From positions 1 through 43,307 of the forward strand of contig WJMN01000008.1 of the NCBI GenBank assembly GCA_014727925.1: 43,307 nt of DNA. The letters are read 5' to 3'. The notes under the pieces were generated by a model. It had not been told where the DNA came from and made no database searches. It saw only the letters and a list, made by a program, of their open reading frames with translations. This DNA comes from Microcaldota archaeon. Its GTDB lineage: Archaea; Micrarchaeota; Micrarchaeia; Anstonellales; Bilamarchaeaceae. The position numbers and the translations under genes were made by a program. Positions 28,471 through 37,002 of the stretch are shown here, piece by piece; the stretch's first letter is position 1; the number at the start of each line of letters is the position of its first letter.

Positions 28471-29700
28471 ATGATAATAAGGAATGCCAAATTTTACCTT
28501 GGGGGAAGAGTGGTCAAAAAAGATATACTTATTGAAAAGGGAAAAATAGCAGGCTTTGGAAAATTCAAGGGCGAGGCAATGGATGCAGAAGGGCTGTTTG
28601 CCCTTCCCGGGCTTATAGACCCGCATGTCCATCTGCGGGATCCTGGGATGACACACAAGGAGGATTTTGAAACAGGGACAAGGGCCGCGCTTGCAGGAGG
28701 CTGTACCACTGTGCTGGACATGCCAAATACCAGACCTCCATGCACAAGCCTTTCAGAATACAGGAAAAAGAAAGAGATTGCAAAAAGGAAGGCACTCTGC
28801 GATTATGGGCTGCATTTTGGGGCATCCGGAAGCAATATCCAGGGAGTTAAAAAGGCAAGGCCCCGCTCCCTGAAACTGTACATGGGAGAATCCACGGGCA
28901 GGATGCATGCAGGGAATATGCTTACACTCTGGAGGCACTTTAGCAATTTTCCAAAAAACCGCCCCCTGATCGTACATGCAGAAGACCAGGAAACCCTTGC
29001 TGCAATGAAAAAGGAAGGCCGGGGAAGGCCTGAGGCCGCAGAAAAAATAGGGGTGGAGAAGGCACGAATCCTTGCCCAGGAAGCAGACCGGGTAATTTAC
29101 TTTGCCCATACCACCCTTTTTGAAACAGTCCACCTTGCAAAGATATGGAAAAAATCCCTAATTGAGGTAAGCCCGCACCACCTTTTCCTTTCAAGGGAAA
29201 AAGACGGAAAAAGGCTGAAGGAATTTTCAAAGGTTTATCCCCCGCTGAGGAGCGAGGGGGAAAGGAGAGAACTCTGGGGTGCACTGTACCATGTGGATGC
29301 TGTGGGCAGCGACCATGCCCCGCATACCCCTGCAGAAAAGAGAAAAGGGGCAGCGGGATTCCCCGGGCTTGAAACCTCTCTTTCACTGTTCCTGGATGCT
29401 TACAACAGGGGCGAAGTGGAACTGCCATGGATAATAGACAGGATGGCAGAGAGCCCTGCAAGGATATTTGGGCTCAAGTCCAAGGGAAGAATTGACAAGG
29501 GTTATGATGGCGATATAACCCTGGTGGATTTGAAGGAAGAATGGAAGGTAAAAGCCGATGAGTTTGCCTCAAAGTGCGGATGGACGCCTTATGAGGGCTT
29601 TAGGCTAAAGGGGAAGGTAAAAAAAGTAGTTTTGAGGGGAAAGCTTGCAGCAGATGAATCAGGAGTAACAGGAAAAACCAAGGGAAAGAACGTTCTTTAG
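28471..29700 (+). CDS. pyrC: Dihydroorotase
   Basis: 409 aa; LIDPHVHLRDPGMTHKEDF, GSDHAPHTPAEK. Confidence 0.95.
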   Translation: MIIRNAKFYLGGRVVKKDILIEKGKIAGFGKFKGEAMDAEGLFALPGLIDPHVHLRDPGMTHKEDFETGTRAALAGGCTTVLDMPNTRPPCTSLSEYRKKKEIAKRKALCDYGLHFGASGSNIQGVKKARPRSLKLYMGESTGRMHAGNMLTLWRHFSNFPKNRPLIVHAEDQETLAAMKKEGRGRPEAAEKIGVEKARILAQEADRVIYFAHTTLFETVHLAKIWKKSLIEVSPHHLFLSREKDGKRLKEFSKVYPPLRSEGERRELWGALYHVDAVGSDHAPHTPAEKRKGAAGFPGLETSLSLFLDAYNRGEVELPWIIDRMAESPARIFGLKSKGRIDKGYDGDITLVDLKEEWKVKADEFASKCGWTPYEGFRLKGKVKKVVLRGKLAADESGVTGKTKGKNVL

Positions 29701-30134
29701 GTGCTCCCGGGGTTCGGCTGCGGGGAAATAACCACAGTGCCCCCTTCATTGAATAATTCAACCCGGTACCTTCCGCTTCCTAATTCTTCCCCAAGGAAAT
29801 CTCCTTTATCTTCCATGGGGAACTGGGTGGTGCGGACCACGTCATTTTTTTCTCCTGCAGTGAGCAGGGTGAATATTATCTCATGTTCAGTTATTTCTGC
29901 GGCTTCCACAGTCCCAGGGATATATATCTCAGTAATCATTGCAGAGCCGTCACCCATATGCCCTATTGCATTTACCAGGAATGAAATGCGGGCAACTGAA
30001 AAATGGACCTGAAGAAGGGCAAGGTCTGCTCTTATCGCATCCATCTTGAAGAACATGATGTAGAGCAGAGGGATGAGTATAAGCAGGATGAATCCGATGA
30101 CCACAAGAAGTTCGTTGCTAACCTGTCCTCTCAT
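29697..30134 (-). CDS. Pilin-like protein with a class III-type N-terminus
   Basis: 145 aa; RGQVSNELLVVIGFILLILIPLLYIMFF. Confidence 0.65.
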   Translation of the reverse strand: MRGQVSNELLVVIGFILLILIPLLYIMFFKMDAIRADLALLQVHFSVARISFLVNAIGHMGDGSAMITEIYIPGTVEAAEITEHEIIFTLLTAGEKNDVVRTTQFPMEDKGDFLGEELGSGRYRVELFNEGGTVVISPQPNPGST

Positions 30135-31236
30135 AGAAGCCCTCTGTCATGCCTTCTGTCATGTAGTGTTTCCTTTTGTCTCTTTTATAATTCTTTCTTT
30201 TGTTTAGGAGCCTTTTTATTTCAGCCAGGTTTTTGTTGACTACGGTCTTTAGCTCGTATCCTTCCGAGCGCACCGCAATCATTGCATTGTCCACTTCAAG
30301 CCGGGTGCTCATCTGGTACACTGATTTGCCTTTTTTGAAGTGGATATTCACATCTCCTAGGTCAAAGGTTTTCCTGAACCTTTTTAGCGAATCCTTCATG
30401 CTCTGTTTTATGTCCCCGTAATAGAACATCGCTTCTTCAGGCAGGCCGCTTATGAAAACAGAGGGCCCTTCAACTATGAGGCTGAGGACGAATTTCATGA
30501 CATCTACTGCAGTGAGAACTCCCACTGCACGCCCCCCTTCTTTTACCACCAGCCTGGAAACGTTCTTATTTGCCATTATCCTTGCTGCCCTTTCCAGCGG
30601 CTCATCCGCCTTTATAGTTACCAGGCTTTCCCGCATGTAATCCCTTACTTTTTTCTGGTCCGGGTTGTCTATTTCAGAAGTGAGGGCAAATCTCTGTCTG
30701 CCCCTGGGCTTTAGCACCAGCATGGATAGGTCAAATGGAGTTATGCTGCCGATTACCTTGTTGCTCCGGGTAACTGCCAGGTGGTGGACCCCGAGTTTTT
30801 TCATCACGCCCCTTGCCATGCCCACTGTTTCGTTTTCATCTATAGTATAGATGGGGCTTGCCATGAGTGCGGAAACGCTGGTTTTGGGGACGGTTTTCAT
30901 CTTGACCATTTCAGCCATAACATCCGCCCGGCTAACCTTTCCGAGTATTTTTCCATCCTCAACTACCGGGAGGGCCTTGAAGTGGCCTGCCATGAATGCC
31001 CGCATGTGGTCTGCAATGTCCATTACCCCCTTCAGGTGTGGCGCCCTTACCGCGGCCCCTATAGCCTTGGTTTTGCTTGAGTCGCTTATGTTGGGGCGAA
31101 TGTCCCTGTCGTCAATAAGTCCATAGTATTTTCCATTATGGGTAACCATCACCGCAGTTCCTGTCCTTAATATTGAATCAAGGGCCTTGGAAAGCGGTTC
31201 GCTGCCTTTTATTACATCTGCTTTCATCATTCTCAT
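30118..31236 (-). CDS. CBS-domain protein (multiple CBS motifs)
   Basis: VTHNGKYYGLIDDRDI, LPVVEDGKILGKVSRADV, LAVTRSNKVIGSITPFDL, LVVKEGGRAVGVLTAVDV; ATG at 31236 preferred over the GTG at 31317 of the track. Confidence 0.85.
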   Translation of the reverse strand: MRMMKADVIKGSEPLSKALDSILRTGTAVMVTHNGKYYGLIDDRDIRPNISDSSKTKAIGAAVRAPHLKGVMDIADHMRAFMAGHFKALPVVEDGKILGKVSRADVMAEMVKMKTVPKTSVSALMASPIYTIDENETVGMARGVMKKLGVHHLAVTRSNKVIGSITPFDLSMLVLKPRGRQRFALTSEIDNPDQKKVRDYMRESLVTIKADEPLERAARIMANKNVSRLVVKEGGRAVGVLTAVDVMKFVLSLIVEGPSVFISGLPEEAMFYYGDIKQSMKDSLKRFRKTFDLGDVNIHFKKGKSVYQMSTRLEVDNAMIAVRSEGYELKTVVNKNLAEIKRLLNKRKNYKRDKRKHYMTEGMTEGFYERTG

Positions 31237-31277
31237 GGGACTCACCAAAAATAAAAAACAGTAAACCTTTATATCAC

Positions 31278-31313
31278 TTTTTACAGGAGTTTTAGCCAAA
31301 GCAAAAACTGGAA
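31278..31313. repeat. 36-bp direct repeat, copy 1 (TTTTTACAGGAGTTTTAGCCAAAGCAAAAACTGGAA)
   Basis: Identical to 31342-31377. Confidence 0.95.
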
Positions 31314-31341
31314 CCAAAAAACACCGTCTTAAACCCCGGGT

Positions 31342-31377
31342 TTTTTACAGGAGTTTTAGCCAAAGCAAAAACTGGAA
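31342..31377. repeat. 36-bp direct repeat, copy 2
   Basis: Identical to 31278-31313; 28-bp spacer between copies. Confidence 0.95.
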
Positions 31378-31466
31378 GTGCCATCTCGAGGCCCAGCTTA
31401 AGCGGCGTCGCCGCCTGCTATTGGAAAGTTAGTTTATTTTTAATTAGTTTCGGCAGAAACCAGTTT

Positions 31467-32147
31467 ATGGACCTCCCCCTCACGTCCATGGTGCGAAAGC
31501 CCAGCTGGAAGCAGCTTCTTATGGAGTTAGTGGCATCTGAGAAGCTCGACCCATGGGACATAGATATTGTTGCGGTGGCCGACGGGTTCAACAAACTGGT
31601 AAAGGAGATGGAGAAGTTTGATTTCAGTGTTCCCGCAAACGTAATTCTCGCATCTGCAATCCTGCTAAAATACAAGAGCAATGCACTAAGGATATTTGAG
31701 GAGGCTCCGGAGGAAATCCCTGAACCTGAGCCTGTGGAGGTGGGAGATGAACAGGTGCCCCAGCTCAGGATAAAGTCAAGGATACCTCCCAAATTCCCCC
31801 TGACTCTTAACCAGCTTATTTCTGAAATGGAGAAAGTAATCAAATATGATGAAGCTGAGCCCAAGCCCCGAATCCAAAAAAAAACAAGGGAAGTAGTGGA
31901 GATGCCCCTCCCGGATTATGATATAGAGAAAGAAATGGAAAAGCTGTATTCACAGATGCAGGAGGAGAAGGATTCTGAAGACCTTGTGCTTTTCTCAAGG
32001 CTGGTCAAAGAGAAAACCCCCCGGGAAACAATACTAACTCTTTCCCCGCTACTCCACCTTGCCCAGGAAAAAGCAGTGGGGCTCAGGCAGGACAGGTTCT
32101 GGGGGGAAATTTTCATAAAGGTGAATGGATGGAACCCAAGCGCCTGA
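31467..32147 (+). CDS. scpA: Segregation and condensation protein A
   Basis: 226 aa kleisin-like; LMELVASEKLDPWDIDIVAVADGF, ASAILLKYKSNAL. Confidence 0.9.
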   Translation: MDLPLTSMVRKPSWKQLLMELVASEKLDPWDIDIVAVADGFNKLVKEMEKFDFSVPANVILASAILLKYKSNALRIFEEAPEEIPEPEPVEVGDEQVPQLRIKSRIPPKFPLTLNQLISEMEKVIKYDEAEPKPRIQKKTREVVEMPLPDYDIEKEMEKLYSQMQEEKDSEDLVLFSRLVKEKTPRETILTLSPLLHLAQEKAVGLRQDRFWGEIFIKVNGWNPSA

Positions 32148-32641
32148 TCGAAGCAGCATTGTTCATGAGCGGGAGGGAGCTTTCGGTCCCTGAGCTCAAG
32201 AAGCTTACAGGGATTGCTTCAGCAGGGCACATAAAGTCCCTGCTTGATGAGCTACAGGGAGATTACCGGGAAAGTGCACTTGAGATATTTGAGGCTGACG
32301 GCTCTTACCTGATGAAGGTAAAGGACAACTATGTTGAGAGCGTGAAGCACTTTGCCCAGTCTGAGGCCATAAGCAGATCCGCCCTGAGAACTCTTTCCTA
32401 TGTTGCAAGGCACAACGGCATAATGAAATCCGAAGTAGTCAAGCGAATCGGCACCGTTGTTTACAGCGATGTAAAAGAGCTTGTTGAAAACGGATTTATA
32501 CTCCAGAGGAAATACGGCAGGAGCTCAAAGTTGTTTCTTACCGACAAATTCAGGGCATATTTTGAGCAGCAGAAGCCGGAGGAGGCAAGCCCAGAAGTGC
32601 CCCGGATGGCTCCCCCGGAAGAAGATGAGTTTGAGGGATAG
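32129..32641 (+). CDS. scpB: Segregation and condensation protein B
   Basis: 170 aa; IEAALFMSGRELSVPELKKLTG, RTLSYVARHNGIMKSEVVKRIG, KYGRSSKLFLTDKF; overlaps scpA. Confidence 0.9.
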   Translation: MEPKRLIEAALFMSGRELSVPELKKLTGIASAGHIKSLLDELQGDYRESALEIFEADGSYLMKVKDNYVESVKHFAQSEAISRSALRTLSYVARHNGIMKSEVVKRIGTVVYSDVKELVENGFILQRKYGRSSKLFLTDKFRAYFEQQKPEEASPEVPRMAPPEEDEFEG

Positions 32642-33184
32642 TCACTCTTCTTTTAGAAACATTTCTATTTTGCTCCGGAGTTCTTCAACACTTCCTTGGT
32701 TTGCAATCCTGCGGTCGGCAAGGGCAAATGCATCAGAGAGGCTCTGCCTGTCTGCTTCCTTGTTTTTCATCTCCATTGCCTCGGTTTTAAGGAACTCTTC
32801 AAAACTTTCCGGGTCGTTTTCCCTTTTCCTCTTTTTCATCCTTGCAAAGCGTATTTCCGGAGATGCAGAGACGTAGAGGAGGCGGGCTGAGGGCAGCTTC
32901 TTTATTTCTGCCGCCTCTGCTCCATTGCGTATTGAGTCAATTACGTAATCCTTTCCCGGCTCCAGCCGGTTGATTGTTTTTTTTGCAAGTGCCCCAGGCC
33001 CGTGTTCCCTCCTGAGCGCATTGCCTTTGTTTATCAGGTTTTCCCTTGTAATCTCCTTTCCCTCTTCAGAAAGTTCCTTCCTGAGTATATCAGAAAGAGA
33101 GAGGTAGGAAAAACCCCTTTCCCTGAGGTATTCTGCAATTGTTCCCTTGCCTGCGCAATTTTCTCCTGTTAATCCGATAATCAT
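32642..33184 (-). CDS. P-loop nucleotide kinase-like protein (dephospho-CoA kinase/UPF0200-like)
   Basis: 180 aa; MIIGLTGENCAGKGTIAEYL P-loop. Confidence 0.75.
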   Translation of the reverse strand: MIIGLTGENCAGKGTIAEYLRERGFSYLSLSDILRKELSEEGKEITRENLINKGNALRREHGPGALAKKTINRLEPGKDYVIDSIRNGAEAAEIKKLPSARLLYVSASPEIRFARMKKRKRENDPESFEEFLKTEAMEMKNKEADRQSLSDAFALADRRIANQGSVEELRSKIEMFLKEE

Positions 33185-33230
33185 TTTCCCACCCCGGCAA
33201 TATCAGGGGGGAGGTATAAAACCGTTAAGT

Positions 33231-33248
33231 TTGTAACCATGGTTACAA
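33231..33248. promoter_or_regulatory. Perfect 18-bp palindrome TTGTAACCATGGTTACAA, candidate operator
   Basis: Self-complementary; lies between the divergent kinase-like and hisS genes, upstream of a TATA-like AATATATAAACC. Confidence 0.55.
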
Positions 33249-33305
33249 TTCCCCTTTAATATATAAACCTTCTCCTTCTCTTTGTTAGCGCTTAGAGGTA
33301 AATTC

Positions 33306-34523
33306 ATGAAAAGGGCCAAGGGAATGAGGGATTTCCTCCCTCCCCAGATGATGCAGAGGGAGAAGGTCTTCTCCGTACTAGCAGAAACCTACCGGGAATT
33401 CGGGTTCCAGCCGCTGGAAACTCCTGCCCTTGAGCTGCTTAGCACGCTGAGGGCAAAGAGCGGGGAGGAGATTGCAGGCCAGCTCTTTGAAATACGCGAT
33501 TCAGACTTTGGCATGCGCTTTGACCTTACCGTTCCCCTCTCCAGGGTAGCGGCAAACACCTCGTTCCCCAAGCCATTTAAGCGCTACCAGATTGGCCCGG
33601 TCTGGAGGCGGGAAGAGCCCCAGAAAGGAAGGTTCAGGGAGTTCTGGCAGGCGGATGCCGACATAATAGGTTCTTCTTCGATGAGGGTTGAGGCAGAGCT
33701 CCTGGAAATGGCATCCACCGCGCTCAGGCGCCTGGGCCTGTGTGATTTCAAAATCCTGCTCAACAACCGCAGGATACTCAACTCCCTTCTTGACCATTTT
33801 GGAATTTCTGAGAAGAGAGGCGGTATTTTCAGGACGCTAGATAAGATAGACAAGATAGGGTATGCTTCTGCATGCAAGTCCCTAGAGCCCCTGCTTGGAG
33901 AGAGCGCCGGAGAGATTATGCCTCTTTTTAACCTGGAGGGCACAAATGAAGAGAAGCTTGCGGAGTTTGGGAAGTATTCGCCTGAAGGGACCGAGGAGGT
34001 AAGGCAGATACTTGAATTGTTCCCGGATTTCTCTTTTGAGCCAACTCTTGTCCGCGGACTCGGATATTATTCCGGCCCGGTTTTTGAGTTTAAGGGAACA
34101 GGCGAGTACTCAGGAAGCTTTGCAGGAGGGGGGCGATACGACGGCCTGCTTGAACTTTACGGAAAGGGCGCCCCGGCTGCAGGAGTGAGCCTCGGAGTGG
34201 AGCGCATTCTCCTCCTGCTTGGAGAAAACATGGAGAAAAAGACATATACTGATGTTTTTGTTGCAACCCTTCCCGGACAATACCAAAAGGGAATTGAAGT
34301 GGCAAAGGAGCTGAGGAAGGAAAGGATCCCCGCAGAAACAGATTTAATGGGCAGGAGCCTGAAGAAACAGCTTGATTATGCCCGCTCACTCCGAATACCC
34401 TGGGTTATGGTGATAGGGGAGAAGGAGGCAGAGAAGAACCAGGTTACTCTGCGGGACATGGATGCAGGGGAAGAGGAAACACTCCCCATTGCAAAAGCGA
34501 TAATGAAAATAAGGAGGATTTAG
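33306..34523 (+). CDS. hisS: Histidyl-tRNA synthetase
   Basis: KGMRDFLPPQM, motif 2 region YQIGPVWRREEPQKGRFREFWQAD, RGLGYYSGPVFE; ATG at 33306 preferred over 33282. Confidence 0.95.
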   Translation: MKRAKGMRDFLPPQMMQREKVFSVLAETYREFGFQPLETPALELLSTLRAKSGEEIAGQLFEIRDSDFGMRFDLTVPLSRVAANTSFPKPFKRYQIGPVWRREEPQKGRFREFWQADADIIGSSSMRVEAELLEMASTALRRLGLCDFKILLNNRRILNSLLDHFGISEKRGGIFRTLDKIDKIGYASACKSLEPLLGESAGEIMPLFNLEGTNEEKLAEFGKYSPEGTEEVRQILELFPDFSFEPTLVRGLGYYSGPVFEFKGTGEYSGSFAGGGRYDGLLELYGKGAPAAGVSLGVERILLLLGENMEKKTYTDVFVATLPGQYQKGIEVAKELRKERIPAETDLMGRSLKKQLDYARSLRIPWVMVIGEKEAEKNQVTLRDMDAGEEETLPIAKAIMKIRRI

Positions 34524-35873
34524 GTGCCAAGAAAACTGCTGAGGAAACTCGGAGACGTACAGGAGGCTGTCATAAAGCCCCTTTTCTACTATTCAATCAT
34601 AGCGCTGTTCATAGTCCTTTTCATATCCATAATACGAACAAGCATTTTCCCGAAGGAGGTTGGGGAAGAGCACCTAATTTTTGAGATGGTTTTCCTGCTC
34701 CTGCTCGCTATTCTCGCAAGGAGCATTGTACTGTATTTCAAGCAGCCTACTGTGCTGATCCTCATGCTTCTTGGAATTGTGATGGGCTCTTCTTTTATGG
34801 GGATGGTCTGGCCAGGAGTTGTTTCCATCCTGCCATTTATTCCCCAGGAGCCCCCGGAGATATTTCAGCACATGGAGCTTGTTGACATTTTTGCGCAGTT
34901 TGGGGCCATAATATTGATGTTCAAGGTTGGCCTGGAGTCCAGCATCCACAAAATATTCACAAAGGAGAATTTCCTAGTAGCAATACTCGGCATAGTTTTT
35001 CCTTTTATCGCAGGCTATCTCTTTGCGCTCTACACCGGAGGGGCATTCATGTATGCTCTTTTCATGGGGGCAGCCCTCACCGCAACAAGCGTTGGCGTAA
35101 CAGCGGCCATCCTCAAGGAGATGAAGCTGATGGACGAGAGGTTTTCCCAGATGGTAATGGGCGCCGCGATAATTGATGACATCCTATCCCTCCTTGTTCT
35201 TTCCCTGGTAATGAACCTGCCAACCTCCCTGGACCCCGCTTCCCTTGAACCCTTCCTCTCCGTTATTTTCTATGCATTCATCTTCCTTCTCGGAGGCTCA
35301 ATAGTTGGGAAATATTTTGTGGAGAAAAAGCTCACCGTACTCAAGATAAACGAGAAATCCCTCCTCTATGTGTTTTCTTTTGTATTTATCTATGCCTACA
35401 TCGCGGAATTCATAGGCCTCTCCAGCATAGTGGGCGCATTCCTCGCAGGGGTTCTCCTGAACTATAGCAGGAATTCAGAAGAGATAGACAAGAGGACACG
35501 TTCGCTGGAACTCATTTTCGTTCCTGTATTCTTTATTTCCCTTGGGCTCCTAGTGGATATTGGGGCAGTTATCCAGTTCTTCTGGCCCATCCTGCTCATA
35601 TCCGCGGTTGCAGTTCTTACCAAGCTGGTAGGATGTGGCATCGGCGCATTCGCCTCAAAGCTGGATGCAAGGGATTCTGCTTTGGTTGGGTTTGGCATGT
35701 CTCCCCGCGGCGAGGTTGCCCTGATTATTGCGCTTTTTGGGCTTAACAGCGGCGCCCTTTCTATCCCCGAATATTCAATAATTTCCGCAATGGCTTTCAT
35801 AACTACTGTTGTTGTCCCTCCGGTATTCCAGAAGCTCCTTTCATACAAACCTGCAGGAGGCCATGCCGCATGA
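34524..35873 (+). CDS. KefB/CPA2-type cation:proton antiporter
   Basis: 449 aa; many TM segments, FKVGLESS, GAAIIDDILSLLVLSL, FGMSPRGEVALIIALFGL. Confidence 0.9.
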   Translation: MPRKLLRKLGDVQEAVIKPLFYYSIIALFIVLFISIIRTSIFPKEVGEEHLIFEMVFLLLLAILARSIVLYFKQPTVLILMLLGIVMGSSFMGMVWPGVVSILPFIPQEPPEIFQHMELVDIFAQFGAIILMFKVGLESSIHKIFTKENFLVAILGIVFPFIAGYLFALYTGGAFMYALFMGAALTATSVGVTAAILKEMKLMDERFSQMVMGAAIIDDILSLLVLSLVMNLPTSLDPASLEPFLSVIFYAFIFLLGGSIVGKYFVEKKLTVLKINEKSLLYVFSFVFIYAYIAEFIGLSSIVGAFLAGVLLNYSRNSEEIDKRTRSLELIFVPVFFISLGLLVDIGAVIQFFWPILLISAVAVLTKLVGCGIGAFASKLDARDSALVGFGMSPRGEVALIIALFGLNSGALSIPEYSIISAMAFITTVVVPPVFQKLLSYKPAGGHAA

Positions 35874-36391
35874 TGCTTGAAGTCCCCCTCATCTACCTTA
35901 AGGGAAAAAAGGCCTACAAAAAGAAGCTGGGCACGCTCAAGCCCATGGGAAGCGCCATAAAAGTGGCCAAGAAATTCAAGGAGCAGCTGGGCACGGAGCT
36001 CATCCACGTGGTTGACCTGGATGCACTGCAGGGGAAGAAAACCAACTATGATATCTATGATCACTTGACTTTCAGCATGTATGTGCAGATAGAAGTAAAG
36101 CCTGACCCAAAGCTCATCAAGCCCCTACTTGGCCTGAATGCCCGCGTGGTAATTGAGCTTCCCACCAAGCTGGATTTGAAGCAGTTTGAGGACAAAAAGC
36201 GCCTCCTTGTAGGGAAGATAACTCCCCGCTTCAGGGGTTCTCTAGAAGGTGTATATGATATTTACCTAGATGGCGAGTCCCCGGCAAAACTCCGTGAGCT
36301 CCTTAAAAAGAAAAAGAGGGTATTTGTCAACAAGGACCAGAACAAGAAAAGCGACAAGGTTTTTGGCCGCATCGGCCACCCTGAATTATGA
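35870..36391 (+). CDS. HisA-like short protein of unknown function
   Basis: 173 aa; VPLIYLKGKKAY and TELIHVVDLDALQGKKTNYDIYDHL resemble HisA beta1/beta2 regions. Confidence 0.55.
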   Translation: MMLEVPLIYLKGKKAYKKKLGTLKPMGSAIKVAKKFKEQLGTELIHVVDLDALQGKKTNYDIYDHLTFSMYVQIEVKPDPKLIKPLLGLNARVVIELPTKLDLKQFEDKKRLLVGKITPRFRGSLEGVYDIYLDGESPAKLRELLKKKKRVFVNKDQNKKSDKVFGRIGHPEL

Positions 36392-36465
36392 CGTGCATAT
36401 ACAATACCTTTATAAACAATCCCACACATATTTTTCCATATAATAATTACTAGAGGGAGAGCAAT

Positions 36466-37002
36466 ATGGCCATAAGACCAGCTAAATGCGTAAGAGACGG
36501 AGAAAAAGTAGCCTGGACCAGGCACTCCAAGAAAAAGCCAAGGAAGTCTTACATAAGGACAATGCCCCACAAGGACCTGAACCAGCAGAGGATGGGCGTG
36601 GACAAAGATACCTATGACGCAGCCTACCACCTAGTATGCCGGAACGACAAGCTCATAATCCGGGACAATGCTATGGAGGCGGCAAGGCAGTCGGCAAACA
36701 AGGTTCTTGAGGATGCAATGCCGGCAAATTACTTTTTCCTTGTGAGGGTTTACCCCCACCATGTAATCAGGGAAAATAAGATGGTTGCAGGAGCGGGCGC
36801 AGACCGTATCCAGAAGGGTATGCGCAGGGCTTTTGGAAAGCCCATGGACAGGGCGGTCCGCCTGAAGAAGAACCAGAAGCTGCTTTCAGTTTATGTAAAG
36901 AAATCTGAGATAAGTGAGAACGCGGTCAAGGAGGCATTCCGCAGGGCAAGGATGAAGCTTTCCGGGAAGTTTTCCATGGTTGAAGGAGGGACTGATTCTT
37001 GA
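36466..37002 (+). CDS. rpl10e: 50S ribosomal protein L10e (uL16)
   Basis: 178 aa; MAIRPAKCVRDGEKVAWTRHSKKKPRKSYI, FFLVRVYPHHVIRENKMVAGAGADRIQKGMRRAFGK. Confidence 0.95.
   Translation: MAIRPAKCVRDGEKVAWTRHSKKKPRKSYIRTMPHKDLNQQRMGVDKDTYDAAYHLVCRNDKLIIRDNAMEAARQSANKVLEDAMPANYFFLVRVYPHHVIRENKMVAGAGADRIQKGMRRAFGKPMDRAVRLKKNQKLLSVYVKKSEISENAVKEAFRRARMKLSGKFSMVEGGTDS

Noticed and set aside
28940-29461. 173-aa minus-strand ORF inside pyrC
   Set aside because: pyrC is clear on the + strand with intact motifs; the antisense product has no recognisable domain.
31278-31377. Two 36-bp repeats with a 28-bp spacer as a minimal CRISPR array
   Set aside because: Only two repeats, no cas genes in the window, and copy 1 abuts a promoter; operator duplication fits better. 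A genome search for the repeat would settle it.
31402-31414. GC-only palindrome GCGGCG-T-CGCCGC in the CBS/scpA gap
   Set aside because: Locally unusual but short; no partner element or clear role, so not promoted to a finding.
32615-32656. Possible hairpin GAAGA(T)GAGT…ACTCTTC at the scpB/kinase convergent junction
   Set aside because: Needs a bulge and a long loop; too weak to count with the stop-codon hairpins.
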